NCBI GenBank assembly: GCA_034519515.1
Contig: JAXHOK010000029.1
Span: forward strand, 13,580-77,579
Source of the DNA: Arcicella sp034519515
Lineage (GTDB): Bacteria > Bacteroidota > Bacteroidia > Cytophagales > Spirosomataceae
Direction: 5' to 3'
DNA: 64,000 nucleotides
This document shows, one piece after another, positions 43,544-58,088 of the stretch; positions within the stretch are counted from its first letter, which is position 1; the number at the start of each line of letters is the position of its first letter. Made by a program: the position numbers and the translations under genes. The notes below the pieces were generated by a model. The model was not told the DNA's origin, searched no databases, and saw nothing but the letters and a program-made list of their open reading frames with translations.

Positions 43544-44575
43544 TTACAATCCCTCTTTCACGGTATCAATAAAACATTTCACTTTGTCGGGGTCGGTGTC
43601 TGGATAAACGCCGTGTCCTAAATTAGCGATATATCGTTGATTACCAAATTGTTGCATCATCGAGCGAGTTTGCTTTTTTATTTCATCAAATGTACCGTAA
43701 AGTACGCATGGGTCAAGATTGCCTTGGAGGGTTTTGCTTTCGCCAATCAATTGACGGGACTCGGTAATGTCCATATTCCAGTCCAGCCCGATTACTTCAC
43801 AATTGAGTTTACCCATTTCTTCACGGGCAAAAAATGCTCCTTTGGCAAAAACCGTTACGGGTACTTCCGTGATGGCATCACAAATTTGACTGATATAAGG
43901 AAGTGAATAAATACGGTATTGTTCGGGAGAAAGGATTCCTGCCCACGAATCGAAAATCTGAACCAAATTTGCTCCTGCTGCCACTTGGGCTTTTAGGTAC
44001 AGGATGGTGCTATCCGTAATTTTTTGCAAAAGGGCGTGCGAAAGGGCAGATTCGGTATAAAGGTATTTTTTAGCTTTTGAGAAAGTCTTTGAACCACGCC
44101 CTTCAATCATGTAACAAAGCAAAGTAAACGGAGCTCCTGCAAAACCAATCAAAGGCACACGTCCGTTCAATTCTGTTTTCACGATTTTGATAGCATCTAA
44201 AACATACTTCAAACTTTCTTCGGGGTTTGATACTCTTAGTTTGTCCACATCCGCCATTGTAGAAATTACTTCTAGAAAAACAGGTCCTATTTCTTTCTTC
44301 CATAATATAAGGCAATCCCATTGCTTCGGGAATTACCAAAATATCCGAAAAAATAATGGCTGCATCAACGCCCAAAATATCCACGGGTTGAAGCGTAACT
44401 TCTGCCGCCAATTCTGGATTGGTTGCCAGCTGTATAAAGCTACCCGCCTTCTCACGCACTGCACGATATTCCGCTAAAATTCTTCCTGCCTGACGCATCA
44501 TCCATACGGGAGTACGTTCGGTTTGCTTCAGCCACGAGGCGGCAGCAATAATAAATCGTTTTGTAAGATTTCCAT
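43544..44575 (-). CDS. hemE: Uroporphyrinogen decarboxylase, damaged by frameshifts
   Basis: The gene reads from a start near 44575 (MEILQNDLLLL) to a stop at 43544. It contains WMMRQAGRILAEYRAVRE, LQPVDILGVDAAIIFSDILV, GAPFTLLCYMIEGRGS and GLDWNMDITESR, the HemE signatures. HemE decarboxylates uroporphyrinogen III to coproporphyrinogen III in haem synthesis. At least two frame changes occur: one near 44530 (between LLL and the ERTPVW strand) and one near 44285 (after IMEE). HemE is normally essential, so sequencing or assembly error is the best explanation, especially since this is the edge of a poor-quality stretch. Confidence 0.9.
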
Positions 44576-45700
44576 ATAATTATTCCCCAATATGCTGAAT
44601 TTGAATACAAGATACGATTGAGGAATTTTGGTGGATTTATCCCAACAAGAAATCCTAATTGCAGCAGACGGTAAATAGCCAAATTCATCTTAAAACTGTT
44701 TCTATCTATGTTTTATTAGATTTTGAATGGTTATTTTATACAATATCAAATCATGAAATAACGAAGAAAGTACATATTTCTCAAGCAAGCCTATTTTATA
44801 TAAGATACTGAAAAACAGCATTTTATAAAAATATTGCATTTAATAAGTTTATGTCAATTTTCATTAAATACTGTACTGACAATCCTAAATTTTTCGGCAT
44901 TGATTTTGCTGGTAATCGCCTGATTCATAAAGTTGAATCAATTCCCCTAAGAAAGTATAATACCATAATGATGAATGAGTGAATGTTGATAAGAGATCTG
45001 AATAAATAGTTCTTCCTTGTCTTACCCCTCTCTTCAATCTTGAGTCTTGATTTAATTTTAATTTTTCACTGATGGCACAATCATTTTTGTTGTTTCGGAT
45101 AATGTCGTTGTCGATTTTATAGAAGCAAAATTGATTGATGTATTAAGTTCCTAAGTATTAGGTACTAAATTAGAAACAGACTGATACTTACACCTAGACA
45201 TCATCTGAATTGTGCTTTTCTGTTTTTTAAATTCAATTAAATATCATCGCCTGCTATGCGCATAGTTGAAAAGAGTACTTGAAGGATTTCTAGTTTTTTT
45301 CGTGCAGTTGCACATATTCCCTGCAGCTGCAAAATGAGAATAAAACCGCTTTTGGGATTGTTTGTGATTGTTTTTTACCAATCTTTTTTGCTTTTCTGCA
45401 GTGTGTGCCACTACAAGCATGGAGCTTTGGGTGAGCAGACAATGCAGGTTGGGTGTGGAAAGATTCTCTCTGGATAATGATGTGGAAAAGTAGAATTTCA
45501 CACAAACGGTGATGCTTGCAATAATTTGCAGGGTCTGGGGAAAAGATCCCGCCATCAACACGTGCAACGTAACCAATACCACGGTTTTGCGGTTGGTTCG
45601 TCCCAATTAAGCTTCGCTGGGGCAGAGTGGTTGGTATTGACAATGATGCCTTTTGCGAAAATGGTTTTGGTTTTTCTTTGAAAAGGGAGAGCTTCTTATA
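44576..45700. other. Unannotated stretch without a supportable gene
   Basis: AT-rich at 44,700-45,050 and of ordinary composition from 45,050 to 45,660. No frame has a credible start, family or codon pattern; the longest open frames are about 120 residues with no recognisable motif. A tttttcggcatt segment at 44893 resembles one at 48891. I cannot support a gene; sequence quality here is doubtful. Confidence 0.5.
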
Positions 45701-47475
45701 TGAAGGATCTTTGGGGTGTGATATTGTGGTCGCTGCAGGCGGCTATGCCAATAAATGGTGTTTGGAATGAATAATGCAGTTTAATTTGGGGTTGGTCTGA
45801 ACGGAAACGTTACGTTTAAAATTAGGTTTTGGTATTGTTGGAGTATATTGGTTAAGTTTGGTAGGATAAAGGTGTTAGAAGGTGATATTAAGAGTATTGG
45901 TATATTGATATATTTGGGAAGTTAAAAAAATTAATTTGTTGGATAAATAGGGAGCTACAAAATATGGAGGAGGGTGCAGCATTTATGTGCCACTACGGAA
46001 TAATATTTTGGAATTGGTATGATATGAAGTCTGTCAAGGTTTAACGAAAACCCACAATGGTGATGTTTAGATATTAGGTGCAAGAGGCAAAGGTAGGAGG
46101 ATGAAATATTTGGTGGATGTGGTGGGGTTTAAGGAAGCTGTGGGGGATGAATAATGTATGATGTATTGAGTAGAAAGGAGTGTGGAGGTGAAAGTGGGTT
46201 GAAATAGAATTTATGCAAGGGATTAGGATGAGCAGGTAGAATGAGCATGATAGAGGGGTTGATTATTAAAAAAGTGGGGGTTATGGTGGTGGATATGTTA
46301 GGTGGTTGTGTATGAGGGTAAAGGGGTGTGGTGTTGTGGTAATGGTAAGGGGAAAAGGAGTGGTTATGATGATAAGAGGAAAGGTAGGTTTGAAATAGTA
46401 TAAGTGTAGTAGGTGGGGGGGTAGTAAGAATTGATAGGTGGTAGAAATTTGTATGATGGATGGTTTGAAGGCATAGTGGATGATGGTGTTGGGGAAGTAA
46501 TATGATAAAGAGGAGGAGGTTGGATGGAGGGTGGTAAGATGGGGGATTGCTTAGCGGTAGAAAGGTGGATAGAGTGGAGGGGGAATGTAGTTGGTGGTGG
46601 GGTTTGGAGATTGGAGAGGAAATTATGATGTGAAAATTTTGGAGTGATTAATTAGTAGTGATAGTGATGGAAAGGTTTGGGAAGAAAAGGGTAAGATATG
46701 GGTTGGTGTGATGATTGTAAAATTGGGTAGGAGGTATGAGTGGTGTTGTATGTGGTATAAAGTGTAAGGCATTGTATGTATGTGAATGTGGTTTAAGGTA
46801 GGTATAGGAAAGTGGGGAAAGGGTGGAAGTAAGAGGGGAAAATTGAGGGTGGTTGGCATTGAAGGTGAAATGATGTTGAGGTGCTTGGGGTTAGAGGTGT
46901 TGGGTGTGGAGGAATTAGGTTTATATAGTATATTTGTTTGTGTGGGTTTTGGTTGTGGTGGTGGGTGTGGGTTGACCAAGTAATATGGAAAGTAGGTGTA
47001 AAACCAGAGAGAAAGGGGTGGAAGTGTCTAGTGGAGGAATAGTAAAAAGGTGGTAGATTTAAGGTTAGTTTGTGTATAGATATAAATGTAGGTGGTTGGC
47101 AAGGTGGTTGGGGACGTATAATTAGTTTGTAATATTTTTTAGTTTGTTATTATTTAATGGGTTGAGTGATTGTATTCAATCTCAAAATTATTAAAAGCAC
47201 CACCCAACTTTTGCTTGGGGTATGGAAGTGGAATCGGTAGTTTTTGTTTTTGGTGATGGGGTGTTTGTGGTGACGGGCGGATGTGTGTGTTTGTGGTTGG
47301 GGTTGGAAGGATGGGGTGATGTGTTTTGTTGATATGTAAGGATTTGCAATATGCAAAGGGGGATTGAGGAAAAGCAGGGGGTGGTGGGGTTAAGGGGGTA
47401 AAATGGGGTGGAGGGTGTAAGGCACGGGGGGTGAGGGGAAATGTTTAAAGCGTAGAAGAGATAGGATGGAAGGGG
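45700..47475. other. Stretch almost free of C, probably not genuine genomic sequence
   Basis: For about 1.4 kb inside this range C is nearly absent on the plus strand (several 60-base lines contain none), while G and T dominate in phrases like ggtggtgggg and gtgtggtg. Stop codons are dense and there is no codon structure, family or repeat. The flanks have normal composition. The pattern resembles two-colour sequencer no-signal G artefacts or very low-quality read ends, and no gene is called. Confidence 0.7.
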
Positions 47476-48459
47476 AAGATTTGTTCATTGTATATTATAT
47501 AAGTAATAGCTGTTAATCTGTGTGTGGCATAAAATTATGAGTGGAATATCCAGGGGTGGGGACAAACAGCAAACAACAACCATGGTGGAGGAGCTTTAGG
47601 TTTATTTAGAAAGTGGTGTGATTATGCCCCTCGTATAGACAGGTGGCAAATAATTAAATCTGCCAAAATAAAAATTTATTGTGTGTCGATAGGTTTTTTA
47701 TTGATGAATTTGGGGGTGTGAGTTTATGGAAAATTGGGAAGTACGGTAGTCTAAAATTCCTTCAAAGGGGTGTTATGAATAAGTTTGCTTGGGGTTTGTG
47801 GTTTCTTCTTGAGAGGTAGGGTTTTTGTAATTTATTAGTATAAAAAAATCCGATTTTTAATTAAATATTTCTAAGTCAATAATATTATTCCAATGCAATA
47901 AAGATTAGGCATTTTTTTTATTTGTTGGTATTATCACGGAGGAGGTAACAATTATAATATTCGTTCTTTCTGTCATTATCAGCAAAGCAGTAACTTAAAT
48001 GGAGTTTGGTGGTGATTGTAGCCCCTGGTTAGCCAATAGCAGTGTTGCCAATAGCAAATTATTACAGAAATAATCTATAAATTTGCGATTTGGCCCCAAG
48101 ATAACCTTCAGCTTGGCAGAGGAGGCATGACTTACGTGGCTTGAGTTTGGCGAGGAATGGGTGCAGCTTGGTTAATCAGCGGTTTATGGTGGAACGTAGT
48201 GTCATATAGAAGTCATCAGCGAATGGAGTTTGACCTTTATCCAAAGTACATTCCCACGACAAACGGCTAAATGCGAGTGTTACGCCAGACCCACAGGCTA
48301 CGAATCACAATTCGCGCAGTACGATAGGGGCTAACAGCCGCCGCAACAGGTACGCTTGTTGTGCGAATCGCAATGATCCCGCCCGGGCAGGAACGCCATG
48401 AATAGCTTTTCTATGGGGGTTTTGCAGTGGTTGTCAGGTTAATTTTAGAATTTCCATTT
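47476..48459. other. Poorly readable DNA upstream of a surface-gene remnant
   Basis: Composition returns to normal but no reading frame is sustained. Toward the 3' end the sequence converges on the surface-gene C-terminal module found at 48460. It is probably the upstream part of the same damaged gene or assembly noise. Confidence 0.4.
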
Positions 48460-48649
48460 TAATGCCCCACGTATCAAAACCTGTGATTCCATTGCATTAT
48501 GGGACTGGCTTTGACCAATAACTTAAGTTTATGTGGGTGGCGGGAAGTTGTGTGGCAGATATGATCATTTACGCCAGAAATGTAGTTTCTAAGAATATTT
48601 ATTATTAGATGGTTGTCGGCGATTGTTCCTGGAGTTTTGACGAAGTAGA
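48460..48649 (+). pseudogene. Remnant of the surface-protein C-terminal module
   Basis: The last 190 bases match, with substitutions and small indels, the 3' end of the gene at 58062-60025: attatgggactggctttga against attatgatggaacggctttg, then ggcagatatga, tctaagaatatttatt, tagatgg and ttttgacgaagta. The stop is at 48647-48649. No frame upstream remains open. This is a paralogous 3' end, either a true relic or a poorly assembled copy. Confidence 0.75.
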
Positions 48650-48653
48650 AACA

Positions 48654-48681
48654 TAGCCCCGATTTTAGGGTCGGGGCTATT
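48654..48681. terminator. Hairpin after the surface-module remnant
   Basis: atagccccgat and gtcggggctat are complementary around a 6-base loop; it follows the remnant's stop codon by 4 bases, as expected for a terminator. Confidence 0.75.
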
Positions 48682-49078
48682 CCCAAGTATGGTACAATAT
48701 TTGACTTGCTTGATTTTGGGTCTAATACAAGATTTATTCATATAATATTTCAAAGAACTTTCTGATAAAAGTAAGTTTTGACAGAAAAATACAAGCCATT
48801 GATATTCAATTACTTGCTTTATTTTCAATAAAAATAATACAAACGCAATTTTTTATCACAAAACCTTATTAATAGAGAATTACTCAATTTTTCGGCATAT
48901 AATTTGCCTGCGAGTAAAATATCTGATTCAATACTACTTGAATCCAACTCCTTAAGTAGCCCATCAACTTTATACAATTAACGTCAGTAGAAACAGTTTT
49001 TTCTAACGAAAACCTGTCTGTTCATCTGCCTTTACTCTGTCAATCACGAGTAATTATTACGCATTAAAAAATAATACC

Positions 49079-52031
<2,953 letters not shown>

Positions 52032-52058
<27 letters not shown>

Positions 52059-54896
52059 GTTTTAGATGCCACTGAAAGTCCAAGTTGTTTTTATACAGCA
52101 GCAGAGGCTTCAACTATCATTAATGTTACCTCCGATTTAACAGTTGAAGCAGTAGCAAGACCATATACAAATGCCTATGATGGCGTAAACACTACAGCAA
52201 GCTATACAGGATGGGCACTAAATCAATCAAGCGTTGGATTATCCGCTTATGAAATCACCCCAACAATACCAGTAGCGATAAGTTCTATTGATTTCTCAAT
52301 GTATAATTTGGCGATGACCAATGGTGCAGCCAATACATTAAAATTACAAGGATATGCCAACAACGTTTGGGAAGATTTGGATGTAGCCGCTGTGAGAACG
52401 GTTATAAATGCCACGCAAACATTTACCAATACTTTGCACCCTAATAAGATTTATGAAAAATTCAGAATCACGGGTGGTGCTGGCGTTGCCTATTATGGAA
52501 GAACACAAGAAATATATTTGAATATATCGAATTACATTGCTTCTGCCAATCCAAAAGCTACTTGTACTGCCAATGCTGATGGCGATTTACTACTCAACCA
52601 TTTAGACACCGACTCAGACGGAGACAATTGTAATGATGCAGTTGAAGCGAGTGTTGGACCAAAAGGAACCGTTGTGCCTTTAACGGGTGCAGTGGGTGCA
52701 AACGGTTTAGTAGATAGTAAAGAAACCGCCGTGGATAATGGAATTGTTAATTACACTTCTACTTACAGTACTTACGCAACATCAAATACTTTAATCGTTT
52801 GTGCTGATACTGATAATGACGGTATCGGTGATATAATTGATATTGATGATGATAACGATGGAGTGCTGGATGTAATGGAAATAGGGGCAAGTTGTACTGC
52901 ATATAGTGCCCATCAGCTACGAGTACCACTATTGGTTACTTCTGAATTGACTGGAACTGCTGGTAGCACCAGTAATTTGAATGATTATGACCTCCAAACT
53001 GGTTTTTCCGTAAGTGGTTCAACAGCGGGCAAAGTGGTTTTTGAAGTAACACCAATTGTGCCAATGGCAATTTTACAAATGGATGTAGATGTAACAGTTT
53101 TTTACCCAGCATTATCTGGAAATTTTCATCTCGAAGGGTACAACGGTACTGCTTGGGTTGTTTTATCAGGTTCTGTAAACCAAGCTGGTTTATTAGGTAA
53201 TAGCACAAGTAGTCCAGTAGGTTCATCCTCGGGTAGTCACGTTTTTCCAGTAACTCAAAATAGTGGGGTTTATCAAAAATACCGATTGGTTGGTGAAGCG
53301 GGTTCAACTATTGCAGCTTCTGCTGGTGGAACGAATATAGTGAGAGAAATATACTTACAACCACTACATGGTCAGCCAGCGTTGTTTAATTCAACTTGTA
53401 CACCTGATGCTGATGGCGATGGTACGCCAAATCAATTTGACCTTGATAGCGATAATGACGGTTGTAGTGATGGAGTTGAGGCAGGAAGTACATTGGCAAG
53501 CAATAACAACATCACGGTGATTCCGACTGGAACAGATGCCAACAATAATGGACTATTAGACCAATATGAAACGGGCACTACTGGCACAATCAATTACACT
53601 TCCACTTACTTGAAATATGCAACAGTTAATACAATTAGTGCTTGTGCAGACACTGATGGTGACGGCGTAGGTGATTTGGCAGATATTGATGATGACAACG
53701 ACGGTATTACCGATGTGATGGAAGGTTTGTCAGAGGGCGGAGCAGCCTGTCCGAGTGCAAGCTCATTTACATCTACTAATATTTTTAGATATACCAACCA
53801 AGAATCACCTTCTACTGGTAGCAATTGGGATATATTTTCTTTTGACCCCTTAACTTTTGCAAGTGCCGAGAAAATGACTTACGGCGATGGACTTTTGTTT
53901 AGAGAATATGGCACGGGTGCTCAAGTATATCTTTTGAATTATGATGCCGACCCAGTGATAGGAAACTCTTTTTATGAATTCAAGTTTACTACTGTTTCAG
54001 GTACACTGGCATATCCTTTACTAACAACTTTTACTGGTACAAACTTTGGCGTAGCAGCAACTTTATCATTTAGAATTTCTGAGGATAATTTTAAAACCTC
54101 AATTTTATTGAAAGGACCTACTGTCATTAATAATGCTGTCAATGCAAGTGCGGTATTCGATGTTCCTTTTGCCATGCAACCCAATAAAACCTATCAACTT
54201 AGGGTTTATGTGCATAGCCCTCAGCCAACAAATGGCGGTCAGTTTGACGAAATGTATCTGAAAGGTGTTGCTGCAAGTGGAGTTCCAAATTTAAGTGCCT
54301 TTACGGCTTGTACGCAAACTGGTATTACAACTTTGGACACTGACGGAGATGGAGTGCCAAATCACTTAGACCTCGATTCAGACGGAGATGGTTGCTCAGA
54401 TGCTATCGAAGGCGGTGCATCATTTAGTAGTGCTGATTTAGTAGTTTCTACAATGGCAGGAGGAAACTCAGGTACGAGTTATACAGGAACATCAACAAGT
54501 CCAGTTACTCAAAATTTAGGAAATACCGTAACAACTTTGGGCGTACCAACGATTGCAACCACTGGTCAAACCATTGGCACGAGTCAGGATAAAACTGCAC
54601 AAGATGCCAACTGCGTTACTTGCGTAGCGGGAACAACCGCCCCAGCCATCACGCCAACCACAGCAACGAATACTTGCCCAGCAACGACAGTTGATTTATC
54701 AGCTTTGGCAAATACAGGCACAAAACCAGCAGGAACAAGTTTGATTTGGAGTACCCACAAAGTACCAACCTCAGCGGCTGATACTTTAACCAATTTGACC
54801 ACGGTTTCAACGGCAGGAAAATATTATGCTATGTATTTTGACAAAGTAGGTAACTGTTACAGCCCAGCGGATTCAGTAGTGTTTGTTTACCATTGA
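52032..54896 (+). CDS. Giant surface protein, middle part with thrombospondin type 3 repeats
   Basis: This 954-codon frame continues the gene at 49079 and should be read as one protein with it. It alternates large beta-rich domains of about 200 residues with calcium-binding TSP3 strings, such as DTDNDGIGDIIDIDDDNDGV and DADGDGTPNQFDLDSDNDGC, each followed by a variable segment and a short linker (NYTSTYSTYAT). This is a repetitive, modular extracellular protein. The end, DSVVFVYH, is followed by a stop where homologous copies continue as DSVDVTITACN, so the frame is broken at about 54885 by the poor sequence that follows. Confidence 0.8.
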
Positions 54897-55363
54897 TTAG
54901 ATGTTGACGGAATGTGTGTTGTTTAGATGATGATAATGATGGTATTTTGATCTGTTGAAGTAATTGTACGGGTCATTCTATAATTGAGTTTAGCTTTGGT
55001 GGAAAGGCATTGAGGGGTATGTTTTGCATAATAAGGAACTGTAAAGTTTTGCTGGTGTTATTGAGTGGGCACATTTCTGGGTTTTAGGGACATTTCAATT
55101 TCGCAGGTCTCTTCCTGTGGAGTAATGGCTGGCGAGGAGGGTAAGAAGCCGCAGTAGCGATGTTTTGGGGTCTGGGGAAAGGGGGTAATGAAAGTGTTAA
55201 TGGGTAAGTGGTGGAACACACACTGCAGGGGTAAGAGAAGGGGGAAAATTAAGGAAAAGGGGGCAATGCTCTGTTCACTGATTGCGGGATGGTCGCCGGC
55301 GGGACGGGTAGTGCAGAAGGGGGAAACGGTAAGTAATTGGGACAGCAGGGGAAAGGGGGAATT
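54897..55363. other. Low-quality stretch inside the giant surface gene
   Basis: No sustained frame, but recognisable remnants of the surface-gene repeats (for example tagatgatgataatgatggt near 54931) show that it derives from the same family. The composition is purine-rich with many G runs. It probably joins two copies or paralogues incorrectly. Confidence 0.6.
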
Positions 55364-57378
55364 ATACAGGAACTTCAACAAGTCCAGTTACGCAAAATTT
55401 AGGAAATACCGTAGGCAGTACGGCAACAACTTTGGGTGTTCCAACGATTGCTACCACAGGTCAAACAGTGGGAACAAGTGAATAAAACTACTTTTGATGC
55501 CATGCATTATGGTAGCAGGAACAACCGCCCCAATTATCACGGCAACTACTTTGACAAATACTTGCCCAGCAACTACGGTTGATTTATCAGGGTTGGCAAA
55601 TACAGGCACAAAACCAGCAGGAACAAGTTTGGTTTGGAGTACCCACAAAGTACCAACCTCAGCGGCTGATACTTTAACCAATTTGACCACGGTTTCAACC
55701 GCAGGGAAATATTACGCTTTGTATTTTGATAAAGTAGCTGCGTGTTATAGTCCAGCGGATTCGGTGGATGTAACGATAACGGCTTGTAATTTATCACCTG
55801 TTATTACTTCGGGTACAACAGCGACAACGCCAGAAAACGTAGGTACAACCACGCCAGTTTATACAGCAACAGCGACAGACCCAGACGCAGGTCAAACAAA
55901 AAACCTTCTCATTTGAAACGGGTGGAGTGGATAACGGACTTTTCAGCATCGACCCAACTACGGGGGCTGTAACATTCATTGCCAGTCCAAACTTTGAAGT
56001 GCCAACTGATACGGGTGGAAACAATGTATATGACATCAAAATAAAAGTATGCGATAACGGAAGCCCAGTATTATGTGCTACAAAAGACGTAGCCATCACA
56101 GTTACCGATGCGGTAGAATGTGTAGCGGGAACAACCGCCCCAGCCATCACGCCAACCACAGCAACGAATACTTGCCCAGCAACGACAGTTGATTTATCAG
56201 CTTTGGCAAACACAGGCTCAAAACCAGCAGGAACTACTTTGGTTTGGAGTACCAACAAAGTACCAACCTCAGCGGCTGATACTTTAACCAATTTGACCAC
56301 GGTTTCAACGGCAGGAAAATATTACGCTATGTATTTTGATAAAGTAGGTAACTGTTACAGCCCAGCGGATTCGGTGGATGTAACGATAACGGCTTGTAAT
56401 TTATCACCTGTTATTACTTCGGGTACAACAGCGACAACGCCAGAAAACGTAGGTACAACCACGCCAGTTTATACAGCAACAGCGACAGACCCAGACGCAG
56501 GTCAAACAAAAACCTTCTCATTTGAAACGGGTGGAGTGGATAACGGACTTTTCAGCATCGACCCAACCACGGGGGCTGTAACATTCATTGCCAGTCCAGA
56601 CTTTGAAGTGCCAACTGATACGGGTGGAAACAATGTATATGACATCAAAATAAAAGTATGCGATAACGGAAGCCCAGTATTATGTGCTACAAAAGACGTA
56701 GCCATCACAGTTACCGATGCGGTAGAATGTGTAGCGGGAACAACCGCCCCAGCCATCACGCCAACCACAGCAACGAATACTTGCCCAGCAACGACAGTTG
56801 ATTTATCAGCTTTGGCAAATACAGGCACAAAACCAGCAGGAACAAGTTTGATTTGGAGTACCCACAAAGTACCAACCTCAGCGGGTGATACTTTAACGAA
56901 TTTGACCACGGTTTCAACGGCAGGGAAGTATTATGCTCTGTATTTTGATAAAATAGGTAATTGTTATTCACCAGCGGATTCGGTGGAGGTAATGATTACG
57001 GTTTGTGCAACACCGTTTGCGGTAGTGAATCCAAGTCCACAAACGGCAACAGTGAATCAGCCAAAAACAGGAACCACCCCAACGGAATTAACCCCAACGG
57101 GCGGAACTGGACCTTACGTTTACTCAGTAGATAATACGGGTTCATGCGTGATTCCTTCGGGTGGAACGGCTTTGCCATCAACCAGTAACTTGACGGTAAC
57201 TAATTCAGCAACAGGGGCTTATACATACACAGCACCCGCCACGGCAGGAACGTATTATTACTGTATCAAAGTTTGTGATAGTAGCACGCCAACGGCAAGT
57301 TGTATTACGAAAACTTATACCTTGACGGTAACAGCGGCTTGTCCAGTAGTAGGGGCAGCAATTCCAGGTTTGAAGTAA
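55364..57378 (+). CDS. Giant surface protein, C-terminal part with tandem cadherin-like repeats
   Basis: This part holds about two and a half copies of a 203-residue unit: a Cys-containing Ig-like module (CVAGTTAPAITPTTATNTCP, ending YYAMYFDKVGNCYSPADSV) plus a cadherin-like module (PVITSGTTATTPENVGTTTP, FSIDPTTGAVTF, NVYDIKIKVCDNGSP). A frameshift near 55903 is caused by one extra A in a run that has five As in the paralogous copy at 56509. Another break near 55482 affects the start. The protein ends SCITKTYTLTVTAACPVVGAAIPGLK with no T9SS sorting domain that I can recognise. Confidence 0.78.
55512..57000 (+). repeat. Tandem 609-bp repeat in the giant surface gene
   Basis: Equivalent points occur at 55512, 56122 and 56731 (steps 610 and 609; the extra base is the frameshift). 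A partial fourth copy begins at 54623. Copies are nearly identical, so they are prone to recombination and assembly collapse. Confidence 0.9.
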
Positions 57379-57390
57379 ATTGTTAGTGAA

Positions 57391-57423
57391 ACGGAAGGCT
57401 TCCTTCAAAAGGAAGCCTTCCGT
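57391..57423. repeat. acggaag hairpin after the giant gene
   Basis: acggaaggcttcctt and its exact complement around a 3-base loop, between the giant gene and the convergent retropepsin gene; the equivalent in the second cassette is at 63345-63376. Confidence 0.85.
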
Positions 57424-57437
57424 AAAGATTGAAAGAA

Positions 57438-57815
57438 TTATATCAATTGCATTTTAGCAACCTTTGGGTCCACGATGGCGATGTCATGTTCAAAGTCAAG
57501 TTTTATACGCCACTTTTGCATGGTTGCCGCACCGATGATGGCGTCTTCTGAAAGTCCAGGGATAACTAAGAATTCACCGGAAAGCAAAACATCATCCATA
57601 TAGAAGTCTAAGCGAACGGCTTGGGTAACTTCTATGTAATGACCAACGGCAGCAGTGCCAATCATACGGATTCGTCCTAATTGAGTCGGGTTTTCAAGGT
57701 CTTCTAATTGGTCAGGATGAATACAAGACAAATTGGCTCCCGAGTCAAAAAGCGTATAAATATTCTTCTCGCCTTGCGAGCCAGCGTATAGTAGCGGAGT
57801 TTTGATGATTGACAT
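57438..57815 (-). CDS. Retropepsin-like (clan AA) aspartic protease
   Basis: The 125-residue protein has the catalytic D24-S-G-A motif (TLFDSGANLSCIHPDQL), a flap-like region, and the hydrophobic-Gly end strand (EDAIIGAATMQKWRIKLDF) that packs in retropepsins. It would act as a homodimer, and has no signal peptide. The gene is convergent with the giant surface gene, with a shared hairpin between their ends. A damaged second copy lies at 63389-63780 beside another surface gene, so the protease may accompany these proteins functionally. The link is inferred from repeated gene order. Confidence 0.85.
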   Translation of the reverse strand: MSIIKTPLLYAGSQGEKNIYTLFDSGANLSCIHPDQLEDLENPTQLGRIRMIGTAAVGHYIEVTQAVRLDFYMDDVLLSGEFLVIPGLSEDAIIGAATMQKWRIKLDFEHDIAIVDPKVAKMQLI

Positions 57816-57945
57816 GATGTTAAGTTTTTGAAATTTTATTACAAATATACCACAAAACCATCTACAAGATTTAAGTAAAAGTTTGTAGATGCACTGGAAT
57901 CCACGGATTCTGAAACGTTCTTTTAAATACCATTAATCAGTATAG

Positions 57946-57978
57946 ACGGAAGGCTTCCTTTTGAAGGAAGCCTTCCGT
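57946..57978. repeat. acggaag hairpin upstream of the Pmp-like gene
   Basis: gacggaaggcttcctt and the complement (aaggaagccttccgt) around a 3-base loop; same family as 854, 31082, 57391 and 63345. It lies between two copies of a tccacggattctgaaacgttc motif. Confidence 0.85.
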
Positions 57979-57986
57979 AACAAACG

Positions 57987-58088
57987 AATCCACGGATTCT
58001 GAAACGTTCTTTTCAAACCCACAAAAGGGTTCTTTTAATTACAAATAAAACAAGTACAAATATGAAAACGACTACCGCCATAGTTGAA
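57987..58088 (+). repeat. 102-bp leader shared with the gene at 61165
   Basis: 57987-58088 and 61090-61191 agree at 98 of 102 bases without gaps, covering the untranslated leader and the first nine codons (M K T x T A I V E). A short partial copy lies at 57894-57925. A small hairpin, aaaccc with gggtt around acaaaa, precedes the start. Confidence 0.88.

Noticed and set aside
45244..45643. Two overlapping minus-strand frames of about 120 residues
   Set aside because: No family resemblance, signal, start context or codon bias, and sequence quality nearby is poor.
46623..46979. Open minus-strand frame rich in Pro, Thr, His and Asn
   Set aside because: It is the complement of the C-poor, G-rich stretch, so its composition is an artefact of base bias rather than a protein.
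45700..47475. Diversity-generating or bisulfite-like C loss
   Set aside because: C is replaced by no single base and G is enriched instead of T, which does not fit deamination; no reverse transcriptase is present.
55058..55381. Minus-strand frame of 107 residues in the low-quality stretch
   Set aside because: It lies in DNA that resembles damaged surface-gene sequence on the other strand and has no motif.
54623..57000. CRISPR-like array
   Set aside because: The repeat is 609 bp and coding; no short direct repeats with unique spacers were seen anywhere in the window.
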